The notes under the pieces are model-generated. The model was given only the letters and a program-made list of their open reading frames with translations, made no database searches and was not told where the DNA came from. The position numbers were made by a program, and so were the translations under genes. Source: Candidatus Pelagisphaera phototrophica (GTDB lineage Bacteria; Verrucomicrobiota; Verrucomicrobiia; Opitutales; Opitutaceae). From it: a stretch of 64,000 nt of DNA. The stretch is from NCBI RefSeq assembly GCF_014529625.1, contig NZ_CP076039.1, positions 310,001 to 374,000 of the forward strand, in the 5' to 3' direction. Shown in pieces: positions 52,030-61,262 of this stretch; position 1 is the first letter of the stretch; the number at the start of each line of letters is the position of its first letter.

Positions 52030-52902
52030 ACTCGAGGCTTTAATTTGCTCCCTCGCAGGAGAGGCCCTCCTCCCAAGCCCTTAATGGCAAGGAAAACTTC
52101 TTTCTAATCTGGAAATTGCCTCCCACCTAGAATCACTTTCTGGTGATGAGAAACCGACAGGAGGGCTCATCCTTTCCCATTAGTAAGCACAATTTTAAAA
52201 TAACTCACTCGTTGCTTCTAAGTCCCTGAATACAGTCTAAATTAAATACTCGCAAATTTGTGCGGAAGCACGGGCTTAGTCGTTAATCTTTCAGTAGCCC
52301 TTTGGATCTCAATGGCGTCAACCAAGAAGGTACTAGCCGGCGAATCTTAGATCTCTGAAAAAGGCATTCGGCAAACAATTGCCCTGCCACGCAGGATCAG
52401 CTCATGCTTTCAATTTCACCTGACACACCTTTAACCCTATATCAACGCCCACCCGCCTCAGCGAGTGGATTATCTGCTTTTAATGGACCTAATTCCTTTG
52501 CGTTTCGTCGGTCTTCCGGTGATGCGAAAGCTAGCTAAGCCTGCCCAGCTTCATGGATCCAAATCAGTCGGTCCAACCCCAAAAATATTCGCAACAACGG
52601 CCTTATACTATAGGGTGATAATCGAATATTTTGTCCCAAGACCCTCGGATTTTTCTCAGTCAATCATTGGCGACCTCCAGATTAGATTGTCTACCTAAGT
52701 CTCTTGTTATCTTTGTTTTATAAGTTTATAGCAATAAAGAATTCATTGCCATTAGAATGAAAATTCTAATATAGATTCTTTCCTATACACTTTTTATTGG
52801 CACATTAAACTTACTTTCTAAGTTTATGAACCTAAATGACTAATTTTTATAACTAAGCTACTGTTACCCTGGCTTCTTAAAACCTCAACCCTTGTATCCC
52901 GT
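52030..52902. other. Intergenic region, about 870 nt
   Basis: No gene is supported. At 52441-52470 GCCCACCCGCCTCAGCGAGTGG is a small REP-like inverted repeat that resembles part of the 49396 and 46494 repeats. TTGGCAC at 52797-52803 is a perfect -24 half of a sigma-54 promoter upstream of the broken VPDSG gene, but no -12 half remains. Confidence 0.35.
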
Positions 52903-53541
52903 ATACCACTGAGACGGCTTACTGCCGCCTTCGCCTCTCTCCTTCTGGTTCTCAATCCCCGACTGGATCAATGAGATCCATTATGACAACGCCGATGGCG
53001 AAGTTGGAGAATTTGTCGAGATAGCCAGTGTCTCCGTAACGAATTTAACCAACTATTCCATTTCCCTCTAAGACGGAAGTAATGGGATCATTTACGGAAG
53101 CATCAGCCTCAGCGGTATTCTACCCAACGAATCAAACGGCTTTGGTCCCCTATCGCTTAATAAAACAGGAATTCAAAACGGGGCTCCAGATGGTCTGGCA
53201 ATTATTGTTCTACTTGACCCGATCGTTCAGTTTATCAGCTACGAGGGAAGCTTTACAGCCATAAATGGAGCTGCCAATGCCCCTGACAAGCAATGACATC
53301 GAGGTGGCAGAATCCTCCTCTACCTTTGCAGGACATTCGCTCCAGCTTATTGGCTTGAGGTCTGACTATTCAGATTTTACTTGGTCCTGCCAACCTGCTG
53401 CTTCACCCGGAAGTATCAACACCGGTTGGACCTTCCCGAGGAAATCCATGCCTGGCAGTGGGTCCACCGCATGGATGCTAATGATAGGACTTTAAGGCTT
53501 GGCATTCGTTAAGCGAGGGAAACTGCGATTCAACAAGTAAC
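52903..53541 (+). pseudogene. Second VPDSG-CTERM protein (lamin-tail-domain type), broken
   Basis: Read across frames: a signal-peptide-like RRLTAAFASLLLVLNP, then DWINEIHYDNADGEVGEFVE (start of a lamin-tail/LTD domain), an in-frame TAA (53069-53071), GSNGIIYGSISLSGILPNES, QNGAPDGLAIIVLLDPIVQF, a frameshift near 53280, then SYSDFTWS-like SDYSDFTWSCQPAASPGS. The C-terminus is MPGSGSTAWMLMIGL, TAA (53493-53495), then GLAFVKRGKL, a recognisable VPDSG-type sorting tail with its helix cut by a stop. At least two frameshifts and two stops are present. It shows the locus once had a second exosortase substrate. No usable start remains. Confidence 0.75.
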
Positions 53542-53646
53542 AGGGAATCCGTTCATCAAATCGCGGTGTTCCTCCCTTCACCAAGGCTATGGCGGACTAA
53601 CGAGAATCGCTTAGATATAAAGACCTTGTTATCGAATTATTTCCGG

Positions 53647-54528
53647 TCACTTCAACAGATTCTTCAGGTAGTCTGCATATTGCGTTTTACCCAAAAACTG
53701 AATTCTGTCATTCAGTTGTTCCACAGATAACCATCCCTGCTCGTATCCAATTCCTTCGAGACAGGCCATCTTCAATCCCTGGCGTTCCTCGATGACTTGG
53801 ACGAATTGCGAGGCTGCCATGAGAGATTTGTGAGTCCCCGTATCCAACCAAGCCGTGCCTCGGCCTAAAAGCTCTACATTCAGCTCATTTTGCTCCAGGT
53901 AAATTCTATTCAAATCCGTAATCTCCAGTTCTCCGCGAGCCGAGGGTTTTATGCTCTTCGCGAATTCAACCACACGCTTATCGTAAAAGTAGAGCCCCGG
54001 AACCGCATAGTTCGATTTCGGACTTTGCGGTTTTTCCTCGATGGAAATTACTCGACCACTTTTCTCGAATTCAACGACGCCATACTCTGAAGGATTCGAT
54101 ACCTGGTAACCAAAGATGGTTGCCCCCTCTGACTGCCCATCTGCCGCTCGCAAAGTACTTACCAAATCGTGGCCATAAAAAAGGTTGTCCCCCAAAACAA
54201 GCACCGCAGGTGAGCCGCCGAGAAACGAATTCCCTATCAAAAACGCTTGTGCCAGTCCCTCTGGCTTCGGCTGCACCTCATAAGAAAAAGTGACGCCAAA
54301 TTGCGATCCATCTCCAAGCAGTCGCTCAAACAAAGGCGTGTCTTGAGGCGTCGAAATGATCAAGATATCCCTGATACCCGCTAACATTAGCAATGATATC
54401 GGATAGTATATCATCGGCTTGTCGTAGATTGGCATCAATTGCTTGGATACCGCTATAGTGCAGGGGTAAAGTCGGGTTCCGGATCCGCCTGCCAAGACGA
54501 TTCCTTTTCTATTCGAAGAGTTGTTCAT
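53647..54528 (-). CDS. rfbA: Glucose-1-phosphate thymidylyltransferase
   Basis: RmlA, 293 residues: joins dTTP and glucose 1-phosphate to dTDP-glucose, first step of dTDP-rhamnose synthesis, cytosolic tetramer. The signature [17 protein letters not shown] begins at residue 8, followed by [51 protein letters not shown] and [17 protein letters not shown]. Full family length. It is the last of three minus-strand rml-type genes; a 156-nt TIR element separates it from rfbB and ends 6 nt before its ATG. Confidence 0.96.
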   Translation of the reverse strand: MNNSSNRKGIVLAGGSGTRLYPCTIAVSKQLMPIYDKPMIYYPISLLMLAGIRDILIISTPQDTPLFERLLGDGSQFGVTFSYEVQPKPEGLAQAFLIGNSFLGGSPAVLVLGDNLFYGHDLVSTLRAADGQSEGATIFGYQVSNPSEYGVVEFEKSGRVISIEEKPQSPKSNYAVPGLYFYDKRVVEFAKSIKPSARGELEITDLNRIYLEQNELNVELLGRGTAWLDTGTHKSLMAASQFVQVIEERQGLKMACLEGIGYEQGWLSVEQLNDRIQFLGKTQYADYLKNLLK

Positions 54529-54534
54529 AATGGG

Positions 54535-54690
54535 TTAACCGCAAAGTACGCATTGATCGCAAAGGGGTTATTTGGATTTAGGAAACGATTTTGATAGCTC
54601 ACAATCATTTCTATCTTTGGAGAAATTCACCCAAACAACTGGATTCGATAATAAAAATTATTGCCATAATTTTGCGATCTTCGCGGTTAA
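54535..54690. repeat. Complete short TIR element, copy B, between rfbA and rfbB
   Basis: Ends TTAACCGCAAAG (54535-54546) and CTTCGCGGTTAA (54679-54690); inner box GATCGCAAAGGGG near the left end. It starts one base after the rfbB stop codon and stops six bases before the rfbA ATG, exactly filling the gap. Confidence 0.65.
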
Positions 54691-54691
54691 T

Positions 54692-55801
54692 CTAATTTTC
54701 CAATCCTAGGCGTTCTCGAGTATATTTCTTTTCGGCAATTTCGCTGCTCCAATCCGAATTCTTCAAGTACCACTCCACTGTCTTGCGGATTCCCGTGTCG
54801 AAGGTTTCTGCGGGGGACCAGCCACATTCCGCTTCGATTCGATCGCTATTAATCGCATAGCGCCGGTCATGGCCCGGTCGATCTGTAACGTAGGTAATTA
54901 AATCCTCATAACGAGAATGGCCACTGTCCTTGGCCTGTTCGTTCTCTGCAATTGGTCTCAATTCATCGAGCAAGCCACAAATGCGTCGCACGATCTGGAT
55001 GTTCTCCATCTCACTTCTGCCTCCAATACAATAGGTCTCGCCCAGTTTACCCTTTTTCAAAGCCGAAAGAATTCCAGTGCAATGGTCTTCCACATAGAGC
55101 CAGTCGCGAATCTGTTTCCCATCACCGTAAATAGGCAAGGGATTGCCTTCCAATGCATTCAGCACTACCAGCGGTATCAGCTTTTCAGGAAACTGGTAAG
55201 GCCCATAGTTATTCGAGCAATTGGTCGTCACCACCGGAAATCCATAGGTGTGAAAGTAAGACCGCACGAGAAAATCGCTGGACGCCTTAGACGCCGAATA
55301 GGGGCTGTTCGGAGCATAAGAGGTCGTCTCGCAAAAGGCGGGATCTTCCGCGGTCAACGTACCATAGACTTCATCTGTGGAAACGTGCAAAAATCGGAAA
55401 GCGTTCTTTTCTTCGTTATGGAGTTGTTCCCAATGATTTTTGGCGGCTTGCAGCAGTCTGAGAGTCCCAACTACGTTTGTTTGAACAAATGGCTCCGGAC
55501 CATCAATCGAGCGGTCCACATGACTTTCCGCGGCGAAGTGCACAATCGCGGACACACTGTTTTCAGACAACAACGACTCCACCAGCTCTTGATCGAGAAT
55601 ATTCCCGTGTACAAATCGGTACATTTCGCTCGATTCGAATTCAGAAAGATTGGACAAGTTACCCGCATAGGTTAACATATCCAAGTTAACGATACGATCG
55701 AATCCGCTTTCGGAGAGCGATGCGGCGTTATCTCTCAGCAAGAATCGAATGAAATTCGAGCCGATGAATCCGCAGCCGCCGGTTACTAGTATTGAGTTCA
55801 T
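54692..55801 (-). CDS. rfbB: dTDP-glucose 4,6-dehydratase
   Basis: RmlB, 369 residues from ATG 55801 (MNSILVTGGCGFIGSNFIRF); an upstream TTG at 55819 lies in a repeat element and is unlikely. NAD-binding GGCGFIGS, HVSTDEVYG, the catalytic YSASKASSD, NNYGPYQFPEKLIP and YGDGKQIRDWLYVEDHC are all typical. It dehydrates dTDP-glucose to dTDP-4-keto-6-deoxyglucose, NAD acting as internal cofactor. Flanked on both sides by TIR elements. Its product would be taken on by the NRS/ER-like enzyme encoded just upstream. Confidence 0.96.
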   Translation of the reverse strand: MNSILVTGGCGFIGSNFIRFLLRDNAASLSESGFDRIVNLDMLTYAGNLSNLSEFESSEMYRFVHGNILDQELVESLLSENSVSAIVHFAAESHVDRSIDGPEPFVQTNVVGTLRLLQAAKNHWEQLHNEEKNAFRFLHVSTDEVYGTLTAEDPAFCETTSYAPNSPYSASKASSDFLVRSYFHTYGFPVVTTNCSNNYGPYQFPEKLIPLVVLNALEGNPLPIYGDGKQIRDWLYVEDHCTGILSALKKGKLGETYCIGGRSEMENIQIVRRICGLLDELRPIAENEQAKDSGHSRYEDLITYVTDRPGHDRRYAINSDRIEAECGWSPAETFDTGIRKTVEWYLKNSDWSSEIAEKKYTRERLGLEN

Positions 55802-55809
55802 AATTATGG

Positions 55810-55934
55810 TTAACTGCAAAGTTCGCTAGGAACGCAAAGGATCTTCGAGAGTCGAATAAGACTGGGATATTTCGAATTTGAATTTACTTCTTCAAGCATT
55901 TCAGGCTTTAGGTGCTTAGCGAACTTCGCGGTTA
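55810..55934. repeat. Complete short TIR element, copy C, upstream of rfbB
   Basis: Ends TTAACTGCAAAG (55810-55821) and CTTCGCGGTTA (55924-55934), 125 nt in total, with inner box GAACGCAAAGG. Its right end supplies the TAA stop codon of the NRS/ER-like gene. Confidence 0.62.
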
Positions 55935-56855
55935 CGTATTTTCCCGTTTCCAGTTTTTCAAAGACCATTCGAGAGCTTCCTCAACCGGTCTTAAGTTAAT
56001 GCCTGATTTTTCCAATTTTGTTGTATCTAGGACGCAATTAGACCGCGGTGCCTTGGCGGCTTTTTCCATAAAGTCTTCTTCATTTTCAAAGAACTTGTAG
56101 TCCTTATTATTAACCCCGTGTTTTAAGATGAGCTCAACTACGTCTGACGTAGTCACTGAGCCTGGGTTTGTCACGTTGTAGATCCCGTAAGGAACTTTAT
56201 CCTCAACGCACCTCCAACAGGCCTTCACAAAATCGTCTAGCTGACTAAGAGAATTACGTGCTTGCAATAGATTTTCGTACCGCTGCAATTTTGAGAGAAA
56301 ATTTCGAGGTCCGTCAATTTCGTTGAATGGTATCCGAAGTCTCCATACGAATCCTTCCGGCTCTGACTCGTGATCCCACTTTGGCCACTCCTCTCCATTA
56401 TCTGTTTCCTTCCAGCCAAGAACTTCTTCTCCCAATGCTTTGGTTCCGCTGTAAAAGGAGCAAGGTGGGCGTCGAAAAGAAAAATTTGGGGCGTCTTCTT
56501 CCCGCCATCCACCCCCATCGGGACGCTCGCCAGAGAAAATGCACCCGCTGGACACATGGCCCCAGCCTATGCCTAGTTCGCCGCATACGTCTCTGATAAC
56601 CGCTGGCAATATCGCATTCCCATCCAAACAGTTCCCTTTGTCCAATTCACAAGCGTCCACATTCGGTTTACCCGTATAACCCGCACAATTGATGACAAAG
56701 GAAACCTTAAAATCTTTTAGGTCCTTAATAAGTTCCGTTTTGCCTGAAAAGCAAAATCGCCGCCCACTCACTGATGTCCACGCCACAGACTTGGAATTGA
56801 GCAATTGCTTGAACAGATTTCCAACATACCCAGTACTTCCTAACAATAAGATCAT
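55932..56855 (-). CDS. Sugar-nucleotide 3,5-epimerase/4-reductase (NRS/ER-like)
   Basis: 307-residue SDR protein: LLLGSTGYVGNLFKQLL, INCAGYTGKPNVDACE, VSSGCIFSGERPDGGGWREE, CSFYSGTKALGEEVL (YxxxK), IDGPRNFLSKLQRYENLL, GIYNVTNPGSVTTSDVVELI and APRSNCVLDTTKL. This layout is much closer to the plant NRS/ER (C-terminal RHM) bifunctional epimerase-reductases than to bacterial RmlD. Such an enzyme turns 4-keto-6-deoxyglucose nucleotide into the L-rhamnose form in one protein. No rmlC or ordinary rmlD is in the window, which fits. Its TAA lies in the TIR element's end. First of the three-gene minus-strand cluster. Confidence 0.78.
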   Translation of the reverse strand: MILLLGSTGYVGNLFKQLLNSKSVAWTSVSGRRFCFSGKTELIKDLKDFKVSFVINCAGYTGKPNVDACELDKGNCLDGNAILPAVIRDVCGELGIGWGHVSSGCIFSGERPDGGGWREEDAPNFSFRRPPCSFYSGTKALGEEVLGWKETDNGEEWPKWDHESEPEGFVWRLRIPFNEIDGPRNFLSKLQRYENLLQARNSLSQLDDFVKACWRCVEDKVPYGIYNVTNPGSVTTSDVVELILKHGVNNKDYKFFENEEDFMEKAAKAPRSNCVLDTTKLEKSGINLRPVEEALEWSLKNWKRENT

Positions 56856-56981
56856 ATTTACTTTAATTGATAATAAATTTTCGCCATTTAGCCAACCGAT
56901 CTTACCCGCCTTAGGTTCAGATAAGCTTTTCTGTCACTTCTTTCTCCCCCACAAAGGCTAGCGTAATCTTCCCATCTCTTC

Positions 56982-57203
56982 TTACTTTTTGAGTACCGCT
57001 AAGCTGCGGTGGTAGGAGCAGATTTCAATCACGCAACCCTTAATTAGCTGAAGTGCATCGGCTTCACTCGATTCAGAAATAGGCGACACCTTCATTTCCT
57101 TGGACTTTTCAGCTCCCCATAATGTAGGAGACTGCAATGCAACCAGAGCAAGAAATAGAGTAGTGGTAATTATCAGTTGAAAGATGACGTATTTGGGCTT
57201 CAT
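56982..57203 (-). CDS. Small exported protein, unknown
   Basis: 73 residues from ATG 57203 (MKPKYVIFQLIITTTLFLAL): a clear signal peptide cut near LWGAEKS, then a short mature part with two Cys (IKGCVIEICSYHRSLAVLKK). Upstream codons to 57251 are open but lack sense. I recognise no family. The two cysteines might form a disulfide in the periplasm. Placement between the rml genes and the FN3/Ig gene gives no hint. Confidence 0.5.
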   Translation of the reverse strand: MKPKYVIFQLIITTTLFLALVALQSPTLWGAEKSKEMKVSPISESSEADALQLIKGCVIEICSYHRSLAVLKK

Positions 57204-57427
57204 TTTCCGTTGGTTTGACTGGGGGCTAGCTAAAGGACGTTGAGCCAGCAAGTAGAATGCTCTACTTTACACCATTTTGAAGGAAACGCCCCAATAAAGC
57301 GAAAGTTGATCCCGTTCTTCAAAAATCTAGTGAGTTACATACAATTGTCGGCCTCGCCTTTTCATTCCCAAGCCTCGGAAACGTGGCGGAATAGGTAACT
57401 GAATGCAGATACTGTCAGAATTAGGAT

Positions 57428-59710
57428 CTATCGAACCCCATAGACCTCGACCAGAACCACTCCTGTCGAGTTGTCAGAGCTTTCTGCGACGGCGGTGTAT
57501 AATCCAGGATCGAGCCAAATCACTTTCGCCGACGACTTTGATCCTTCGTCAAATCCAAAGGCCCCAGAACTATTACTAGCCTCCAAGGCAATTTCCGCCT
57601 CCTCTTGCCAATCATCGTTTTCGCTGATCAATACCGACCCCTCGCTCGTGGACTGGAAGATTTTGAGCCTCGGATCCCCCAGCGCGTTGCTAACTCCGCT
57701 TTTTTCTAGCTCGGTACCCATTGCTCGAATGAGGAATTTTTTGGGTGTGTCACCCGTCACCACAAATCCAGCAATGGCCACGTCATCGCCACGGCCAACC
57801 TCACCGCGCATCGAAATATTCGCGAGAGCAGTATTGGCTTCCACTCCCTCTGCTTCGCTGACATCAAACACCTCTAGGAGGGCTGTTCCGGCTTCAGCCG
57901 CACCGTTTTCGATGATGGCCGTGTAGACTCCGGCACTCAACTCAACCAAGAGTGCGGCATCGGCACTGTTAATATCCAGCGGCGACGCTCCAACAATTTG
58001 AGAGCAAAGCTCAATATCCGACGCATTTGCAACTGAGCCCCAATCATCGTTTTCAGCGATAGGGTCCACTTCACCTCGACGGAAAATAGAGATTCTTGGA
58101 TCCACAACAGCATCCAAGACTCCACGGCTCGACAACGATGGACCCAATCCTCTGACGAGAACTTTTTTAGTGCCGACTCCATCCACCACAAAACCAACAA
58201 TCATTGTTGCTGATCCACCTTTCACCTGACCGCGAGCAGAAGTATTGATGAGCAGGGACTCAGACGTAACATTCTCGCTTTGACCATCCACAGGGTAGCC
58301 TTTTTCGCCAATTAGTACCATTCCGTCCAAGCTCAGATAGGACTCGTCGATGGAGAGGGCAATTGTGTAGAGAGTACTCAAATCAGCCGTCAAAACACCC
58401 GAGGGGCTTATGGTCGCAAAGCCAGATTCACCTTCTTTACCCAAGCTTATAGAGACAAAACTCTTTCCGCTCGGCCCGGCAATCACAAAAACTTGCCCAT
58501 CTGCCGTATTTGGCATGACTGCTGAAAAGAATCCTGAAATCGATTTGTTAACTCCGTCTTCCCCTGACTTCGAACCGGAAAAGCTCAAATTCGTACCCGT
58601 AAAGACTCCTGAGACTGAGTTCTCGGACACATTTCCGGAAAATCCTGTCTGACCCTCATCTTGGTATTGAAACGCGCCCTGCCCGTCGACAACAAGATCC
58701 AATACCTCCAAACGAGTACTCAGCGTACTTAGATTCGCGAGAAAAGCAGCGCTTCCGTCCTCTCGCAACATCATTGCAAAAGAGCCTTGATCGCCTGGTC
58801 CAATCTCCCCAAAGAAGAATCGGGAACGTTGCTCGAGATTTACCTTGATGGTTTCCCCATTGTATACTTCGACGCCTTGGGCGATTCCACCTGTTTTTAT
58901 TTCTACCCAATAGTTCGTATCTTGAGTAATTTTATCAGTTTCATAAACCCTGTTGGAGGCCCCTTCAATGGGGTTACTCTTATCCCCCGAGTTGCCACGG
59001 TACCACTGATAAGTCAGCCCAGGACCCTCCGCACTAACGGACAGGGTCACGGTACCTTCACTATCAATTGCAACATCCAACGGCACTTGTACAACGTCTA
59101 TCAAGGCATCAATCGTCAATCGAGCGGTAGCACTTGTTACGCTTCCATACCGATTCGTAACGATTGCGTAATAGCTTCCCGCGTGCGATCTTTCGACCTG
59201 TGTTAAAAGCAACTCTGCTCCGGTAGCTCCGGGAATCGCCTGCCCTTCAACAAACCACTGAACACTGGCTGCCGGAGTCGCATCAACGTCAATCGATAAA
59301 GCCGTAGTGTCTCCCAAAAGTACAACCGTGTTTTCCGGTTGTGAGACAATGACGGGGGTCCCTTCAGCACCGGTCGGCCTACTTACCCCACTCGCCGAAT
59401 TCGAGTATCCAGAGTCTCCGAATCGGTTGAAAGCCTTTAATCGGTAGGTGTAGCTTTGATTATCCTCTACTGTGACATCGGTATATGTCGCTACATTCAC
59501 TCCAACTGTTGCGATTTGTTGGAATGATCCCCCATCCACCGAACGCTCAATTTTAAAGCCTTCTTCGTTGTCAGAGCTTTCGTTCCAGCTTAGTGTCAGC
59601 TGACCTGCATAAGCTGTGCTTAGCAAACTTCCAAAAGCGAGGAAGCGAAGAAGTTTCCTTAGTCGCTTCCACAAACGACTCAGTGATGGGGATAAGGTCT
59701 TGCCAGTCAT
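57428..59710 (-). CDS. Large secreted FN3/Ig-domain protein with duplicated C-terminal domain
   Basis: About 760 residues from ATG 59710 (MTGKTLSPSLSRLWKRLRKL); earlier in-frame codons to 59758 are unlikely. A signal segment ends LLSTAYAGQ. Domain order: fibronectin type III (LTLSWNESSDNEEGFKIERS), an Ig-like domain (VIVSQPENTVVLLGDTTALS, SHAGSYYAIVTNRYG), a second Ig-like strand set (YQWYRGNSGDKSNP), an unknown beta region, then two related domains (about 490-620 and 635-760), each with a G-F-V-V...KK-L/V-R...G core (IVGFVVDGVGTKKVLVRGLG, AIAGFVVTGDTPKKFLIRAM) and ending LLEVFDVSE or LVEVYGVR. Such proteins are common in Opitutae; function is unknown, likely surface adhesion. Confidence 0.8.
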   Translation of the reverse strand: MTGKTLSPSLSRLWKRLRKLLRFLAFGSLLSTAYAGQLTLSWNESSDNEEGFKIERSVDGGSFQQIATVGVNVATYTDVTVEDNQSYTYRLKAFNRFGDSGYSNSASGVSRPTGAEGTPVIVSQPENTVVLLGDTTALSIDVDATPAASVQWFVEGQAIPGATGAELLLTQVERSHAGSYYAIVTNRYGSVTSATARLTIDALIDVVQVPLDVAIDSEGTVTLSVSAEGPGLTYQWYRGNSGDKSNPIEGASNRVYETDKITQDTNYWVEIKTGGIAQGVEVYNGETIKVNLEQRSRFFFGEIGPGDQGSFAMMLREDGSAAFLANLSTLSTRLEVLDLVVDGQGAFQYQDEGQTGFSGNVSENSVSGVFTGTNLSFSGSKSGEDGVNKSISGFFSAVMPNTADGQVFVIAGPSGKSFVSISLGKEGESGFATISPSGVLTADLSTLYTIALSIDESYLSLDGMVLIGEKGYPVDGQSENVTSESLLINTSARGQVKGGSATMIVGFVVDGVGTKKVLVRGLGPSLSSRGVLDAVVDPRISIFRRGEVDPIAENDDWGSVANASDIELCSQIVGASPLDINSADAALLVELSAGVYTAIIENGAAEAGTALLEVFDVSEAEGVEANTALANISMRGEVGRGDDVAIAGFVVTGDTPKKFLIRAMGTELEKSGVSNALGDPRLKIFQSTSEGSVLISENDDWQEEAEIALEASNSSGAFGFDEGSKSSAKVIWLDPGLYTAVAESSDNSTGVVLVEVYGVR

Positions 59711-59758
59711 GCTCACGACAAGACTTCGCCAGTAAGTCAGGCAACTGAAGGAGCACAC

Positions 59759-60008
59759 AGTAAATTGAAGCCTATTTTACAATGTGATTCTTGTTCGGAG
59801 TTTCCCATCTTCGCATTTGCAGAATGCGGCCCTATTGAGTCTTACGCTAAAGTCGTTTTCTTAATGATACTAACTGTCAATTGATGGCTAAAACTTTGCA
59901 AAAAGCTTTGGTTTTGACCAAGAGACACCGCCACTGAACCACACTTTCCCTCTCTCTCCTTCAAGGCAGCAAAGTTTTGCGAATTAGTGCCGACTAAAGA
60001 AGTTACAT
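59759..60008. other. Divergent promoter region
   Basis: The 250-nt space between the divergent FN3/Ig gene and the pilC-like gene should hold promoters for both. A minus-strand CGGCACTAATTCGC at about 59992-59979 has sigma-54-like halves, but the spacing is one base short; I do not call it. Confidence 0.35.
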
Positions 60009-61187
60009 ATGGCTCTGCTCACAACCAAACGCACTCCGTCTTCCGAGAAAACTGATCTCAGGCATAAGGAAAGCAGTGCCTCCTTCGGTTTCTGGGATTT
60101 TCAAAAGCTCGCCAGAGAAAAGGGCTATGAAAAGAAAGCGAAGAAATATAAGCTGAAACTCGAATCGTTGGCTATTTTCACCCAGCAGCTAGCATCGATG
60201 CTCGAAGCGGGCTTGCCACTTGTATCCTCTCTGGAAGCGTTACAGGACCAAACCGAGGATCCCACATTCCGCGTTATCATTAGAGAAGTCCGAAATGACG
60301 TGTCTCAGGGAAACAACTTCTCCGCCTCGTGTGCGAAGTATCCTAATGCCTTCAACAACCTTTTCGTTTCGATGGTCGAAGCGGGTGAAGCCAGCGGCGG
60401 TCTTGCCGAAATTTTGGGCGAGGTCGCTCTTTACTTTGAGTCGACCAACAAGCTTATAAAGAAGGTCAAATCCGCGATGACTTATCCGATAGCGGTTATC
60501 GGCCTCGCTGTTATTCTTGTAAACGTACTTTTGATTTTTGTAATTCCCGTATTCGCGGACATGTTCGCTGATTTCGGGAAGGAACTTCCCGCCCCCACCC
60601 AGGCGCTTATAGATCTGAGCGACTGGCTGAGAGGGAATGTCCTCTGGGTTATTGGAGCAGGATTTCTCTTTTTCCATGTTTGGGGTCGTTTCACAAAAAC
60701 GCCCAAAGGCCGAAGCTTCCAAGACAATCTTCTCTTCCGAGTGCCCGTGTTTGGTAATCTCCTTAAGAAGATTACGCTTTCCCGTTTCTGCCGTACCTAC
60801 GCAACGCTCCTAAGAAGTGGAGTCCCCATTTTGAGATGCCTAGAGATCGTCGCTTCCAGTAGCGGAAGAATTCAGACCGAGAATGCTTGTAGCGCCATTA
60901 CGAAAGCTATCTCCGAAGGGGGCCAGGTCTCTGAAACGATCGCTAGCATTCCGTTTTTCCCCCCAATGATGAAACACATGAGCAGGGCGGGAGAACAAAC
61001 GGGTAACGTCGACGGCATGATGAACAAGGTCGCCGACTTCTACGACACGGAAGCGGACTCAATCATAGCGTCTCTAACCTCCTTGATCGAACCCATGCTT
61101 ATCGTTTTTCTCGGTGTTGTGGTAGGCGGTATCGTAATGGCCATGTTCTTACCGATTTTCAACCTGTCTTCTGTCGCCGGCGGCTAA
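60009..61187 (+). CDS. Type II secretion/type IV pilus inner-membrane protein (PilC/GspF)
   Basis: The 392-residue protein has two T2SSF domains, about residues 55-180 (FTQQLASMLEAGLPLVSSLE, FVSMVEAGEASGGLAEILGE) and 255-385 (FCRTYATLLRSGVPILRCLE, MKHMSRAGEQTGNVDGMMNK), and three membrane helices (IAVIGLAVILVNVLLIFVIP, VLWVIGAGFLFFHVWGRF, LIVFLGVVVGGIVMAMFLPI). It forms the inner-membrane platform that passes pilin into the pseudopilus or pilus. No other pilus or T2SS genes are close, so its partner ATPase must be elsewhere. ATG at 60009; the long charged N-terminus (TKRTPSSEKTDLRHKES) is normal for the family. Confidence 0.92.
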   Translation: MALLTTKRTPSSEKTDLRHKESSASFGFWDFQKLAREKGYEKKAKKYKLKLESLAIFTQQLASMLEAGLPLVSSLEALQDQTEDPTFRVIIREVRNDVSQGNNFSASCAKYPNAFNNLFVSMVEAGEASGGLAEILGEVALYFESTNKLIKKVKSAMTYPIAVIGLAVILVNVLLIFVIPVFADMFADFGKELPAPTQALIDLSDWLRGNVLWVIGAGFLFFHVWGRFTKTPKGRSFQDNLLFRVPVFGNLLKKITLSRFCRTYATLLRSGVPILRCLEIVASSSGRIQTENACSAITKAISEGGQVSETIASIPFFPPMMKHMSRAGEQTGNVDGMMNKVADFYDTEADSIIASLTSLIEPMLIVFLGVVVGGIVMAMFLPIFNLSSVAGG

Positions 61188-61262
61188 CATCCTTCAAGCA
61201 GGGGCCTCCAAAAGAAGTCAGAGTCAGTACAGTCTTTCACTAAATTTTTTTAATCGAAGCAT

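Noticed and set aside
52465..52698. 77-codon open frame after the export gene
   Set aside because: No recognisable family and repeats at its start; unlikely to be coding.
52797..52815. TTGGCACATTAAACTTAC before the broken VPDSG gene
   Set aside because: Perfect -24 half, but no GC at the -12 position; mentioned only as a possible decayed site.
59978..59995. Minus-strand CGGCACTAATTCGCAAA near the pilC-like start
   Set aside because: Spacing is one base too short and it is about 270 nt from the divergent gene.
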